Shown: positions 10,020 through 18,115 of the stretch, piece after piece
Position numbering within the stretch: position 1 is the stretch's first letter
Layout of the letters: the number at the start of each line of letters is the position of its first letter
NCBI RefSeq assembly: GCF_031456835.1
Contig: NZ_JAVDVK010000001.1
Span: 1,488,001-1,552,000, forward strand
DNA length: 64,000 nucleotides
Direction: 5' to 3'
Origin: Leifsonia shinshuensis
GTDB lineage: Bacteria > Actinomycetota > Actinomycetes > Actinomycetales > Microbacteriaceae
Notes under the pieces: model-generated
The model's input: only the letters and a program-made list of their open reading frames with translations
Databases searched by the model: none
What the model was told of the DNA's origin: nothing
Made by a program: the position numbers and the translations under genes

Positions 10020-10811
10020 ATGTCTGAATTCACGATCCTCCCCGACGTCGGCCGCGCCGGCACCTTCGACTACCGCGTGGACTACCGCCCCGCCTTCTCG
10101 ATGGCGACCCTCGACCTCGCGCCCGGACAGACCGTGGCGACGCAAGCGGGCGCCATGGTGTCCATGTCGCCGTCCGTCGAGCTCTCGTCGCAACTCGAAG
10201 GCGGCGTCCTCGGCGCCGTGAAGCGCTCGGTCGCAGGGCGCTCGGCGTTCGTCTCCCGCTTCACGGCGACTGCCGGCGCGGGCGAGCTGACCCTGGCGCC
10301 GTCCGCGCCGGGCGACCTGGTGCCGCTCCACCTCGAGAACGGCACCTACAACATCGCGGCCGCCAGCTACCTCGCAAGCGAGCCGTCGCTGGAGATCGAC
10401 ACCAAGTGGGGCGGCCTGAGCGGCTTCTTCGGCAGCGACAGCCTGTTCATCATGCGCGTCTCCGGACAGGGCGTGCTGCTGCTCACCGCCTTCGGCTCCC
10501 TCCACGAGAAGGTGCTGCAGCCGGGCGAGCGGTACATCATCGACACGGGACACGTCGTGGCCTGGGACTCGAGCATGGATGTGCGCATCCAGAAGGCGAC
10601 GAAGAGCCTGTTCCGGTCGTTCACGTCGGGCGAGATGCTGGTCGCCGAGTTCACCGGTCCGGGCACCGTGCTCATGCAGACCCGCAACCTCCAGGCCTTC
10701 GTCGGCGCGATGGGGCCGTTCATGAACGCCGGCGCCGGAGCCGGAGGAGGCGCGGCCGGAGTCGTCGGCGCGGGCGTTGCGGGCGGCCTGATCGGCGGCC
10801 TGCTCTCCTGA
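10020..10811 (+). CDS. AIM24 / TIGR00266 family protein
   Basis: 263-residue protein of the AIM24 (formerly DUF124, TIGR00266) beta-sandwich family. The role in bacteria is unknown; the yeast relative helps organise mitochondrial cristae. Family traits visible: 'ATLDLAPGQTVATQAGAMVSM' near residues 29-49, 'GGLSGFFGSDSLFIMRVSGQG' near 131-151, and a C-terminus of Gly/Ala repeats (GAGAGGGAAG) that looks like a membrane-active or flexible tail. No signal peptide. It stands alone between nhaA and mfd and has a leaderless-type promoter. Confidence 0.85.
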   Translation: MSEFTILPDVGRAGTFDYRVDYRPAFSMATLDLAPGQTVATQAGAMVSMSPSVELSSQLEGGVLGAVKRSVAGRSAFVSRFTATAGAGELTLAPSAPGDLVPLHLENGTYNIAAASYLASEPSLEIDTKWGGLSGFFGSDSLFIMRVSGQGVLLLTAFGSLHEKVLQPGERYIIDTGHVVAWDSSMDVRIQKATKSLFRSFTSGEMLVAEFTGPGTVLMQTRNLQAFVGAMGPFMNAGAGAGGGAAGVVGAGVAGGLIGGLLS

Positions 10812-10849
10812 CCGATCGGCGCGGCCCGGCTGGGCGGACGCTCGTCCGC

Positions 10850-13800
10850 TCAGCCGGCGCGCTGCTCCGCGGCGGGCTCCTTCTCCGGGAACAGGGCGCC
10901 GAGCAGGTCCGCCACCCAGCCGATGAGGTCGGCGTCGTCCAGAGCCTCGCCGTTCACCCTCGGCAGCGGAACCGTCGCGACCTTCGGCGCCGCGTGGTAC
11001 TTCGAGCCCGGGTACATGCGCTGGAGGCGCACCTGCAGGGAGTCCGGCAGCACGGCCGGCGCCAGGCGGAGGTTGGAGCCCATCGCAACGACCTCTCCGA
11101 GGCCCGCCTTCTGCGCCGCCCGGCGCAGCCGCGACACGGCGATCAGGTTGGTGACCGGCTCCGGCGGAGCGCCGTAGCGGTCGGTCAGCTCCTCGAGCAC
11201 GAGGTCGATCTGGCCGTCCTTCGCGTTGGGCGAGCTCGCCGTCGACAGCTTCTGGTAGGCCTCCAGCCGCAGGCGCTCGCTGTCCACGTACTCCTCCGGG
11301 ATGTGCGCATCCACCGGCAGCTCCAGGCGCAGCTCGGTCTGGCCCTCGGCGACCTCGCCGCGGAAGGTGGAGACGGCCTCGCCGATCATCCGCAGGTACA
11401 GGTCGAAGCCGACGCCGGCGATGTGGCCGGACTGCTCCCCGCCGAGCAGGTTGCCCGCGCCGCGGATCTCGAGGTCTTTGAGCGCGACCTGCATACCGCT
11501 GCCGAGGTCGTTGTTCGCCGCGATCGTGGACAGGCGGTCGTGCGCGGTCTCGCTCAGCGGCTTGTCCTCGTCCCAGAGGAAGTACGCGTACGCGCGCTCG
11601 CGGCCACGGCCGACGCGGCCGCGCAGCTGGTGCAGTTGGCTGAGGCCGTACTTGTCGGCGCGGTCGATGATGATCGTGTTCGCGTTCGAGATGTCGAGGC
11701 CGGTCTCGATGATCGTGGTCGAGACCAGCACGTCGAACCGCCGCTCCCAGAAGTCGACGACCACCTGCTCCAGGGCGTGCTCGTTCATCTTGCCGTGGGC
11801 GACCCCGATGCGGGCCTCGGGCACGAGCTCGGCCAGCTTCGCCGCCATGCTCGTGATCGAGCCGACGCGATTGTGCACGAAGAACACCTGGCCCTCGCGC
11901 AGCAGCTCGCGCCGGATCGCCGCGGCGACCTGCTTGTCGGAGTACGGCCCCACGAAGGTGAGGATCGGGTGCCGGTCCTCGGGCGGGGTGGCGAGCGTCG
12001 ACATCTCCCTGATGCCGGTGACCGCCATCTCCAGCGTCCGCGGGATCGGCGTGGCGCTCATGGCGAGGATGTCGACGTTGGTCTTGAGCTTCTTCAGCGC
12101 CTCCTTGTGCTCGACGCCGAACCGCTGCTCCTCGTCGATGATCACAAGGCCGAGGTCTTTGAAGGTGATGCCGTCGGCGAGGATGCGGTGGGTGCCGATC
12201 ACCACATCCACCGTGCCGTCCGCCAGGCCGCGCAGCGTCTCGCGCGCCTCCTTGTCGGTCTGGAACCGGCTGAGCTGGCGGAGGTGGATGGGGAACCCGG
12301 CGAAGCGCTCCTGGAACGTCTCGGCGTGCTGCTTCACCAGCAGCGTCGTGGGCACGAGCATGGCGACCTGCTTGCCGTCCTGCACGGCCTTGAACGCCGC
12401 ACGGATGGCGATCTCGGTCTTGCCGAAGCCGACGTCGCCCGAGATCAGACGGTCCATCGGGATGGGCCGCTCCATGTCGGCCTTCACCTCGTCGATGGTC
12501 TGGAGCTGGTCGTGCGTCTCGGCGAAGGGGAAGGCCTCCTCCAGCTCGCGCTGCCACGGGGTGTCCGGACCGAACGCGTGGCCCTTGCTCGCCATGCGCG
12601 CCGAGTAGAGCTTGACGAGCTCCACGGCGATGTCGCGGACCGCGCGACGCGCTCGTCCCTTCGCCGCCGCCCAGTCGCTGCCGCCCATCTTGGACAGCTG
12701 CGGCGCCTCCCCGCCCACGTAGCGGGTGAGCAGGTCGAGCTGGTCGGTGGGCACGTAGAGCTTGTCGCCGGGGTAGCCGCGCTTCGAGGGCGCGTACTCC
12801 AGCACCAGGTACTCGCGCTTCGACTTGACCGCGTTGCGTCCGCCGCTCGACACCTCGCGCTGGGTGAGCTCGACGAACTTGCCGATGCCGTGCGTCTCGT
12901 GCACGACGTAGTCGCCGGGCTTCAGCTGCAGCGGGTCGACCACGTTCTTGCGCCGCGTAGCCAGCTTCTTCACCTGGCGCGAGTCGTAGCCGATGGTGCG
13001 GCCGTAGAACTCGGCCTCGCTGATCAGGGCGAGCTTGATGTCCGGCATCTCGAACCCGTGCTCGGCAGTCGCCTTGATCAGGTACGCGATGCCGGGCTCG
13101 GGATCGGCCGGGAACTCGTCCACCGGACGGGCCGGCAGCTCGGCCTCGGCGAGCACGTCGGCGGCCCTCTCCACCAGTCCGTTGCCGGCGGCGACGATCG
13201 CGACCTGCCAGCCGTCGCGGAGGCGTCCGCGCACGTGCTCGACCGCGCCGGAGACGTTCCCCTGGAAGCTCGGGACGGCCTCGGCCTGGATGCGCACCTG
13301 CAGGTGCTCCTCCAGCTCCAGCTCTTCGGGCAGCACGTCGTTGGCCTGGAAGCCGCTCATCGTCCACCAGGGATGGTCGGGACTGGGCGCTCCCGGGCGG
13401 CTGAACTTCACCGAGTCCCTCAGCTGCTGCAGCGTCATGAAGTCGCCGGCCGCGAGGTCGATCGGCGCGGCGGCCCCCACGGTGGCGGCGCTCCAGGCGG
13501 CCGACAGGAACTCGCGGTTGGTCTCGGCGAGGCTCACCGCGCGCGAGGCGACCCGCTCGGGCGACAGCACCGCGACAGCGGCACCCCCGGGCAGGTAGTG
13601 GGTCAGAGGCACCAGCCGGTCGACGAGCGCGGGAGCCAGCGACTCCATCCCCTCGACCGGGATGCCCTCGCCGATCTTGGCGAGCATGGCCGACAGGCTC
13701 GGGAACTCGTGCTCCATCTCGCGCGCCCGCTGCCGCACCGACTCGCTGAGCAGCAGCTCACGGCTCGGCGGCAGAGCGACCGACGAGATCGGGTCCGGAA

Positions 13801-14470
13801 GGGACCGCTGGTCGGCCACCGAGAAGGCGCGGATCTGATCCACCTCGTCGCCGAAGAAGTCGACGCGGAACGGGTGGTCGGCCGTCGGCGGGAAGACGTC
13901 GAGGATGCCGCCGCGCACGGCGAACTCGCCGCGCCGGGTCACCATGTCGACGCGCGCGTAGGCGAGGTCGACCAGCTGGGCGGACAGACCGCCGAGGTCG
14001 AAGCCGCGGCCGCCGGTGGCCAGCTCGACGGTCGAGTAGTCGGTGAGGTTGTCGGCGAGCGGCTGCAGCGCCGCACGCACGGAGGCCACGAGGATGAACG
14101 GCGTGCGCTGGTCGCCGTCCGCCCAGTCGGTCAGCTTCCGCAGGGCGAGCAGCCGCTTGCCGACGATCTCCGCGCTCGGGCTCAGGCGCTCATGCGGCAG
14201 GGTCTCCCACGCCGGGAACTCGACGATCTCGGCCTCCGGCAGCAGGCAGGGCAGCGCGCCGCGGATGGACTCGGACTCGCGTCCCGTCGCCGTGATGAGC
14301 AGCACCGCCTGGGAGGCGCCCTGCTCGGCGCGGTGGCGCAGCAGCCCGGCGAGGAGCGGAGCGCGCAGGCCGTCGGTCAGCGAGAAGTCGGCGTCGCGCG
14401 CCGCATGGGCGAGCGCGTCGCTGAACGAGGACTCGCGCGCAAGCGCGCCGACCAGACCCTGGAGTATCAC
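10850..14470 (-). CDS. mfd: Transcription-repair coupling factor Mfd
   Basis: DNA translocase that removes RNA polymerase stalled at lesions and recruits UvrA; 1206 residues, full length. Domains in order: UvrB-like N-terminal module (ITATGRESESI, FPAWETLPHERLSP, then RRGEFAVRGGILDVFP near 200), CarD-like RNA polymerase-interaction domain (LKPGDYVVHETHGIGKF), RecG-type helicase core with Walker A GDVGFGKTE near residue 680 and the DEEQRFGV motif II, a TTIIETGLDI/QLRGRVGR module, and the C-terminal TRCF domain. The GTG start has a TANNNT -10 seven bases before it, so the message is probably leaderless. Confidence 0.97.
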   Translation of the reverse strand: MILQGLVGALARESSFSDALAHAARDADFSLTDGLRAPLLAGLLRHRAEQGASQAVLLITATGRESESIRGALPCLLPEAEIVEFPAWETLPHERLSPSAEIVGKRLLALRKLTDWADGDQRTPFILVASVRAALQPLADNLTDYSTVELATGGRGFDLGGLSAQLVDLAYARVDMVTRRGEFAVRGGILDVFPPTADHPFRVDFFGDEVDQIRAFSVADQRSLPDPISSVALPPSRELLLSESVRQRAREMEHEFPSLSAMLAKIGEGIPVEGMESLAPALVDRLVPLTHYLPGGAAVAVLSPERVASRAVSLAETNREFLSAAWSAATVGAAAPIDLAAGDFMTLQQLRDSVKFSRPGAPSPDHPWWTMSGFQANDVLPEELELEEHLQVRIQAEAVPSFQGNVSGAVEHVRGRLRDGWQVAIVAAGNGLVERAADVLAEAELPARPVDEFPADPEPGIAYLIKATAEHGFEMPDIKLALISEAEFYGRTIGYDSRQVKKLATRRKNVVDPLQLKPGDYVVHETHGIGKFVELTQREVSSGGRNAVKSKREYLVLEYAPSKRGYPGDKLYVPTDQLDLLTRYVGGEAPQLSKMGGSDWAAAKGRARRAVRDIAVELVKLYSARMASKGHAFGPDTPWQRELEEAFPFAETHDQLQTIDEVKADMERPIPMDRLISGDVGFGKTEIAIRAAFKAVQDGKQVAMLVPTTLLVKQHAETFQERFAGFPIHLRQLSRFQTDKEARETLRGLADGTVDVVIGTHRILADGITFKDLGLVIIDEEQRFGVEHKEALKKLKTNVDILAMSATPIPRTLEMAVTGIREMSTLATPPEDRHPILTFVGPYSDKQVAAAIRRELLREGQVFFVHNRVGSITSMAAKLAELVPEARIGVAHGKMNEHALEQVVVDFWERRFDVLVSTTIIETGLDISNANTIIIDRADKYGLSQLHQLRGRVGRGRERAYAYFLWDEDKPLSETAHDRLSTIAANNDLGSGMQVALKDLEIRGAGNLLGGEQSGHIAGVGFDLYLRMIGEAVSTFRGEVAEGQTELRLELPVDAHIPEEYVDSERLRLEAYQKLSTASSPNAKDGQIDLVLEELTDRYGAPPEPVTNLIAVSRLRRAAQKAGLGEVVAMGSNLRLAPAVLPDSLQVRLQRMYPGSKYHAAPKVATVPLPRVNGEALDDADLIGWVADLLGALFPEKEPAAEQRAG

Positions 14471-14477
14471 TCGGTCG

Positions 14478-14483
14478 ATTCTA
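14478..14483 (-). promoter_or_regulatory. Leaderless -10 element for mfd
   Basis: TAGAAT on the minus strand (14483-14478), seven bases before the GTG at 14470. No Shine-Dalgarno is visible in the 58 bases between the hydrolase stop and mfd. Confidence 0.55.
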
Positions 14484-14528
14484 CGTGGGGCCGCCGACAG
14501 TTCCAGGGGCAGCGGACGTTCGGGAGGA

Positions 14529-15233
14529 TCAGATCCAGCCGTCCAGCGCCCTCATGAAGCCGTCGTGGTCGTCGCGGTTGATCACGTGGCCGGAACCGGG
14601 CACGATCCGGACCTCGTAGCCCTCCCCGCGGAGGCGCTGCGCGAGCTCGGGCTTCACCAGCTGCGAGTTGTCGGCGAGCATCACGAGCGAGGGAACGGTC
14701 ATCACCTCGGGAGCGCGCATCGCGGACGGGGTCACCACGACGGGCAGGACCGCGCGATCGAAGGCCCGGAAGGTCTCCACCTCGATGGCGACGTCGGCCG
14801 GATCCCAGCGGGGGTTGCGCTTGGCGATGCGGGCGGCGGACTGGCGTGCGAGGGTGCGGAGGAACGCGGGCGCGAGCAGCTGCTGGAACCGGTTCGTGGC
14901 CGGGCACGAGAAGGCCGGGTCGACGTAGATCACGCGCTCCGGGTCGAGGCGCTCGATCGCGAGGCTCACGGTGAGGCCACCGAGGGAGTGGCCCATGACG
15001 AGCTCGGGACGGTCCGGGACGGTGTCGACGATGTCCTGCGCCATCAGCTCGGCCGAGTACTCGTCGGTGCGGGGGCTGTGGCCGTGCCCGCGGAGGTCGA
15101 CGGCGATCACGTGGTAGCCGCGATCTGCGAGCACCGGGCCGACGCGGCGCCAGTTGCGCGAGTCCGACATCACTCCGTGGACGAGGACGGCGTAGCGGTC
15201 ACCGGTGCCCCACTCGCGCGAGAACAACTTCAT
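14529..15233 (-). CDS. Alpha/beta-fold hydrolase
   Basis: 234-residue alpha/beta hydrolase of unknown substrate. Oxyanion segment LVHGVMSDSRNW, nucleophile elbow GHSLGG (Ser), a later Asp in 'VMLADNSQLV', and the catalytic His in GSGHVINRDDHDGF make a complete triad. No signal peptide, so cytoplasmic. ATG 15233 was chosen because the fold starts at once (MKLFSREWGTG) and a TACCGT -10 sits seven bases upstream; in-frame codons further up run through a palindromic repeat. It lies between pth and mfd on the same strand, probably transcribed separately. Confidence 0.8.
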   Translation of the reverse strand: MKLFSREWGTGDRYAVLVHGVMSDSRNWRRVGPVLADRGYHVIAVDLRGHGHSPRTDEYSAELMAQDIVDTVPDRPELVMGHSLGGLTVSLAIERLDPERVIYVDPAFSCPATNRFQQLLAPAFLRTLARQSAARIAKRNPRWDPADVAIEVETFRAFDRAVLPVVVTPSAMRAPEVMTVPSLVMLADNSQLVKPELAQRLRGEGYEVRIVPGSGHVINRDDHDGFMRALDGWI

Positions 15234-15240
15234 GCCGGTC

Positions 15241-15246
15241 ACGGTA
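15241..15246 (-). promoter_or_regulatory. Leaderless -10 element for the alpha/beta hydrolase
   Basis: TACCGT on the minus strand (15246-15241), seven bases before the ATG at 15233; no Shine-Dalgarno. Confidence 0.45.
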
Positions 15247-15323
15247 CGCGCGCCGCCTGGCGCGAGGCAGGGCGCCGCCTCCGCTCCCGCTGAGCGTTCG
15301 TCGTGAATCCCCGCCGCGCACGT

Positions 15324-15400
15324 CCCCTCCGGCGAGTACACGAAAAGTGCACGGGACACGCCGAGATCGCGTGCACTTTTCGTGTACTCGATGGCGGGGG
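15324..15400. repeat. Palindromic intergenic element, family A, copy 1
   Basis: Perfect 21-bp inverted repeat: left arm 15333-15353 (begins CGAGTACACGAAAAG), right arm 15370-15390, 16-base loop. Outer CCCC (15324-15327) and GGGGG (15396-15400) extend the structure. It lies seven to 18 bases downstream of the pth stop (minus strand) and shares arms with copies at 31540 and 37667. Left border CCCCTCCGGCGAG (15324-15336). Confidence 0.9.
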
Positions 15401-15407
15401 ATGCGCG

Positions 15408-16022
15408 TCAGCGGGCGTGGAAGCGGTTCTGCGCCGGGGTGAGTCCCTCGGCGGCGACCTGCTCGACCGCATCCGCCGCGTCTGCGACGAGGATGGGCAG
15501 GTTCTTGCGCTCGGTCGCGGAGAAGGCCTTGAGCACGTGGTCGGCGGCGCCCGCCGAACCCGGGGGACGGCCGACGCCGACGCGCACGCGCGTGAAGTCG
15601 CCCGTTCCGATCGCCGCGATCACGTCGCGGACGCCGTTGTGGCCTCCGTGGCCGCCTCCGTGCTTGAGGCGGACGGTGTCGAACGGGATGTCCAGCTCGT
15701 CGTGCACCACGATCAGGTGCGACGGGTCGAGCGAGTAGAAGCGCAGCAGCTGCGACACCGGCCCGCCGGACACGTTCATGTACGTGTTCGGCTTGGCGAG
15801 GACGAACCGCGGGCCGCCGGGGGTCAGCCGACCCTCGGCGACCGTCGCGTTCGTCTTGTGCGTCTTGAAGGTGAGACGGCCGCGCGAGGCGAGCTCGTCG
15901 AGCACCATCTGACCCACGTTGTGACGGGTGGCGGCGTAGCCGGGCCCGGGGTTACCGAGCCCGACCACGAGCCACGGCCCGTCCGACGGTCCCGGGGCGG
16001 GCGCCTGACGGGGTGATTCCAT
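15408..16022 (-). CDS. pth: Peptidyl-tRNA hydrolase
   Basis: Releases peptides from peptidyl-tRNA dropped by stalled ribosomes; 204 residues. Seen: VVGLGNPGPGYAATRHNVG (residues 19-37, including the catalytic His), KPNTYMNVSG (Asn contacts), HDELDIPFDTVRLKHGGGHGGHNG, and a C-terminal helical lid. The N-terminus is about 16 residues longer than E. coli Pth (Pro-rich). It starts nine bases after the rplY stop on the same strand, the standard actinobacterial rplY-pth pair. The Shine-Dalgarno is weak, suggesting translational coupling. A family A palindrome follows its stop. Confidence 0.96.
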   Translation of the reverse strand: MESPRQAPAPGPSDGPWLVVGLGNPGPGYAATRHNVGQMVLDELASRGRLTFKTHKTNATVAEGRLTPGGPRFVLAKPNTYMNVSGGPVSQLLRFYSLDPSHLIVVHDELDIPFDTVRLKHGGGHGGHNGVRDVIAAIGTGDFTRVRVGVGRPPGSAGAADHVLKAFSATERKNLPILVADAADAVEQVAAEGLTPAQNRFHAR

Positions 16023-16031
16023 GAGAGGTGC

Positions 16032-16649
16032 TTACTCGGCGCTCTCGCCGGCCTCGGCCTCCGCGGCGGCCTCGGCCGCGGCGGTCTCCTCGTCCTCGGC
16101 ACGGGCGGACGCCGGCACCGCGATGTTGACGATGAGGAGCTCCTCGTCCTCCGCCAGGGTCGAGCCCTGCGGGAGGGCGAAGTCCTTGGCCAGGTACTGG
16201 GTGCCCTCGGGAGCGTCGGTGACGTCGATGACGATGCGCTCCGGGATGTGGGTGGCCTCGGTCTCGAGGCGGATGGTGCTCACCTCGAGCATGGCGATAG
16301 TGCCGGAGTACGGCTCGCCCTCGATGTGCACGGGCACCTCGACGGTGACCTTCTCACCGCGGCGGATGAGGATGAGGTCGAGGTGCTCGATGATCTGCGA
16401 CACCGGGTCCTTCTGCACGTCCTTGACCAGGGCGAGCTCGGCCTTGCCGGCGATGTCGAGGTCGAGGACCGCGTTCGCCTTGCGCAGCAGCAGGCCGACC
16501 TGGTGGGCCGGGACGGTGATGTGGACGGGGTCGGTGCCGTGACCGTAGATGACGGCGGGGATCTTGCCGGCCGCGCGGATCTTGCGCGCCGCGCCCTTGC
16601 CGAAGCTCTCGCGCAGCTCGGCTGCGACCTTGTTGGACTCGTCTGCCAT
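16032..16649 (-). CDS. rplY: 50S ribosomal protein L25 (general stress type, Ctc)
   Basis: Binds 5S rRNA in the large subunit. 205 residues: an L25 beta-barrel domain (about 1-90, starting 'NKVAAELRESFGKGAARKIRAAGKIPAVIYG') and the TL5/Ctc C-terminal beta domain (about 95-190). An acidic Ala/Glu tail ends the protein. ATG 16649 has GAGGAG upstream. The leader is long (about 170 bases from TAGACT at 16829-16824) and contains a hairpin that can cover the Shine-Dalgarno. Co-transcribed with pth. Confidence 0.96.
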   Translation of the reverse strand: MADESNKVAAELRESFGKGAARKIRAAGKIPAVIYGHGTDPVHITVPAHQVGLLLRKANAVLDLDIAGKAELALVKDVQKDPVSQIIEHLDLILIRRGEKVTVEVPVHIEGEPYSGTIAMLEVSTIRLETEATHIPERIVIDVTDAPEGTQYLAKDFALPQGSTLAEDEELLIVNIAVPASARAEDEETAAAEAAAEAEAGESAE

Positions 16650-16829
16650 GGTGTCTCCTCGCCGGACGGGGGTCCGGCTGTCGGGCGAGCCGAGAGGCCC
16701 GCAGTGTGGTTGTTGTTCGACTCGAACGCATCGAAGTGCGCGAGGAAAGACTGCGTAGCCTGCTCCACCGCGTCGATCACGGATGCTGTGGGCAGCATCC
16801 CTCGCCGAAGTTCAGTTGCCGAGTCTACC
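16650..16829 (-). promoter_or_regulatory. Long structured 5' leader of rplY
   Basis: The -10 candidate TAGACT lies at 16829-16824 on the minus strand, giving an untranslated leader of about 170 bases. Close to the start, CCGGAC and GTCCGG form a tight hairpin. A competing pairing of CTCGCC with GGCGAG overlaps the GAGGAG ribosome-binding site, so two exclusive folds could open or close the site. Ribosomal protein leaders often work this way, but no known class was recognised. Confidence 0.4.
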
Positions 16830-16844
16830 CGATGACGATACGAT
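16816..16844 (+). promoter_or_regulatory. Promoter of the SRPBCC-marR operon
   Basis: TTGCCG (16816-16821), 17-base spacer, TACGAT (16839-16844). The predicted start is near 16851, in the middle of the palindrome at 16843-16856. It faces the rplY promoter, whose -10 lies within the same 30 bases. Confidence 0.6.
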
Positions 16845-16856
16845 AAGCGCGCTTAT
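16843..16856 (+). promoter_or_regulatory. Palindromic operator upstream of the SRPBCC-marR operon
   Basis: ATAAGCGCGCTTAT is a perfect 14-base palindrome covering the end of the -10 and the expected transcription start. The second gene of the operon encodes a MarR regulator, so autorepression through this site is the simplest reading (inference). Confidence 0.6.
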
Positions 16857-16878
16857 TAGTTTCGGATCGGAGATCACC

Positions 16879-17352
16879 ATGTGGACCACCCAGCACAGCG
16901 CCGGAACCGGCGCCCCCGCCTCCGTCGTCTGGTCGGCGTTGCGCGACCTGCACAGCGGCACCCCGCTCGGCCCGGCCAGCGACCGCTTCGAGCTGCACGG
17001 ACCCTTCGCCGTCGGCACCACGGTCACGGTGACGCCGCAGGGCCAGGACTCGATGACGTCCGAGATCGTCGAGCTGGAGCCGGAGCGCGTCTACGCCGAC
17101 CGCACCGCCTTCGGCGGGCTGACGCTCACGTTCCGGCACACGCTGGCCCCCCACTCCGACGGCGGCACGGACGTGACGCACACCCTGGAGATCGACGGCG
17201 AGGACGCGGACGCGGTCGGCCCGGAGCTGGGGCCGCAGATCGCCGGGGACTTCCCGGTCGCGATGGCGGAGCTGCTGCGGGCGGCGGAGGTGCGGGTCGC
17301 GGAGGCGCGGGCGGAGGCGGAGGCGGCCGAATCGCAGGCGGACCGTGGCTGA
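16879..17352 (+). CDS. SRPBCC-superfamily protein (START/Bet v1-like)
   Basis: 157-residue protein with the helix-grip pattern of SRPBCC proteins: N-terminal 'GAPASVVWSALRDLHSGTPLG', alternating strands ending in 'TLTFRHTLAPHSDGGTDVTHTLEIDG', and a long C-terminal helix rich in Ala/Glu (about 125-157). Such proteins bind hydrophobic ligands; the ligand is unknown. ATG 16879 has GGAG ten bases upstream and starts the fold at MWTTQHSA; a longer upstream frame crosses the promoter. It overlaps the marR gene by eight bases. Confidence 0.75.
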   Translation: MWTTQHSAGTGAPASVVWSALRDLHSGTPLGPASDRFELHGPFAVGTTVTVTPQGQDSMTSEIVELEPERVYADRTAFGGLTLTFRHTLAPHSDGGTDVTHTLEIDGEDADAVGPELGPQIAGDFPVAMAELLRAAEVRVAEARAEAEAAESQADRG

Positions 17353-17851
17353 GGCGGGCGAAGTCGGCGCCGGCGGTAGCAGCGGCCGCGCACAGGCGGG
17401 CCTGGGGAGCCGGTTCCCGGTCGCGGCGCAGAGCCCGGGGCTGCTGCTGTGGCGGGTTACGAACCGCTGGCAGGCGAGGATGCGCGCGGCGCTCGCCCCG
17501 CACGAGCTGACGCACGTGCAGTACGTGCTGCTCGCATCCCTCACCTGGCTGGCCGACCGCGAGCCCGAGCGGCTCGTGACGCAGGTCGACCTGGCGGCGT
17601 TCGCGGACACCGACCCGATGATGACGTCCCAGGTGGTACGGGCACTGGAGCGCGGCGGCCTCGTGGAGCGGCTGCCGCATCCCACCGACGGCCGCGCCCG
17701 CGTACTGCGCCCCACCCGCGAGGGCGCTGCGGCGGCCCGCCGCGCGACGGCCGACGTGGAGGCCGCCGACGCCGCCTTCTTCGCCGCGGTGGATGCGCCG
17801 GCCTTCGCGACGCAGCTCGCCGCGCTCGCGGCTCCCCCGCCCGCCGGCTAG
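17345..17851 (+). CDS. MarR-family transcriptional regulator
   Basis: 168-residue winged helix-turn-helix regulator. The recognition region is 'TQVDLAAFADTDPMMTSQVVRALERGGLVERLPHPTDGRARVLRPT' (split across about residues 80-125), with the DGR..V wing typical of MarR. GTG start at 17345, overlapping the SRPBCC stop. It probably regulates its own operon through the palindrome at 16843-16856 and may sense the ligand handled by the SRPBCC protein. A family B palindrome follows its stop. Confidence 0.85.
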   Translation: MAEAGEVGAGGSSGRAQAGLGSRFPVAAQSPGLLLWRVTNRWQARMRAALAPHELTHVQYVLLASLTWLADREPERLVTQVDLAAFADTDPMMTSQVVRALERGGLVERLPHPTDGRARVLRPTREGAAAARRATADVEAADAAFFAAVDAPAFATQLAALAAPPPAG

Positions 17852-17862
17852 CCGCGCGCAAC

Positions 17863-17927
17863 GGGGGGCGCAACACGCCGGTATCCGGCGCGCATAACGG
17901 CGTGTTGCGACCCCTCGACGGTTGGGG
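17863..17927. repeat. Palindromic intergenic element, family B, copy 1
   Basis: Inverted repeat with arms 17869-17884 and 17894-17909 (16 bp, one mismatch), nine-base loop; core CGCAACACGCCG. Outer GGGG/CCCC pairs extend it beyond one mismatch. The right border (17914-17927), read on the minus strand, is CCCCAACCGTCGAG, matching the border of the family A elements. It starts 11 bases after the marR stop. Confidence 0.85.
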
Positions 17928-17942
17928 TGCGGGATGCCTACC

Positions 17943-18022
17943 GTCGGAGATTCGCGAGCGTATGTCGGACATTCAGGCGGATTCGAGCCCGATCTCCTTC
18001 GGGAAAGCCTTGCGTCGGAGAT
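17943..18022. repeat. Short repeated motif GTCGGAGAT
   Basis: GTCGGAGAT occurs at 17943-17951 and 18014-18022, with a one-base variant (GTCGGACAT) at 17964. The 14-mer CTTGCGTCGGAGAT here (18009-18022) recurs exactly at 45459-45472. No function recognised; the stretch 17928-18115 has no gene. Confidence 0.5.
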
Positions 18023-18115
18023 TTGAACGTTTCACACCTACGATCGTGAGCTGGCGCGGCCGCGCGGCCGGGGCACGCCCCGCCGGCCACGGCGGGCGCC
18101 CCGGAGTGCACGCCG

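Noticed and set aside
8667..13367. A 1566-codon minus-strand open frame over nhaA, the AIM24 gene and part of mfd
   Set aside because: Shadow of genuine coding frames; low-complexity Arg/Gly sequence with no ribosome-binding site.
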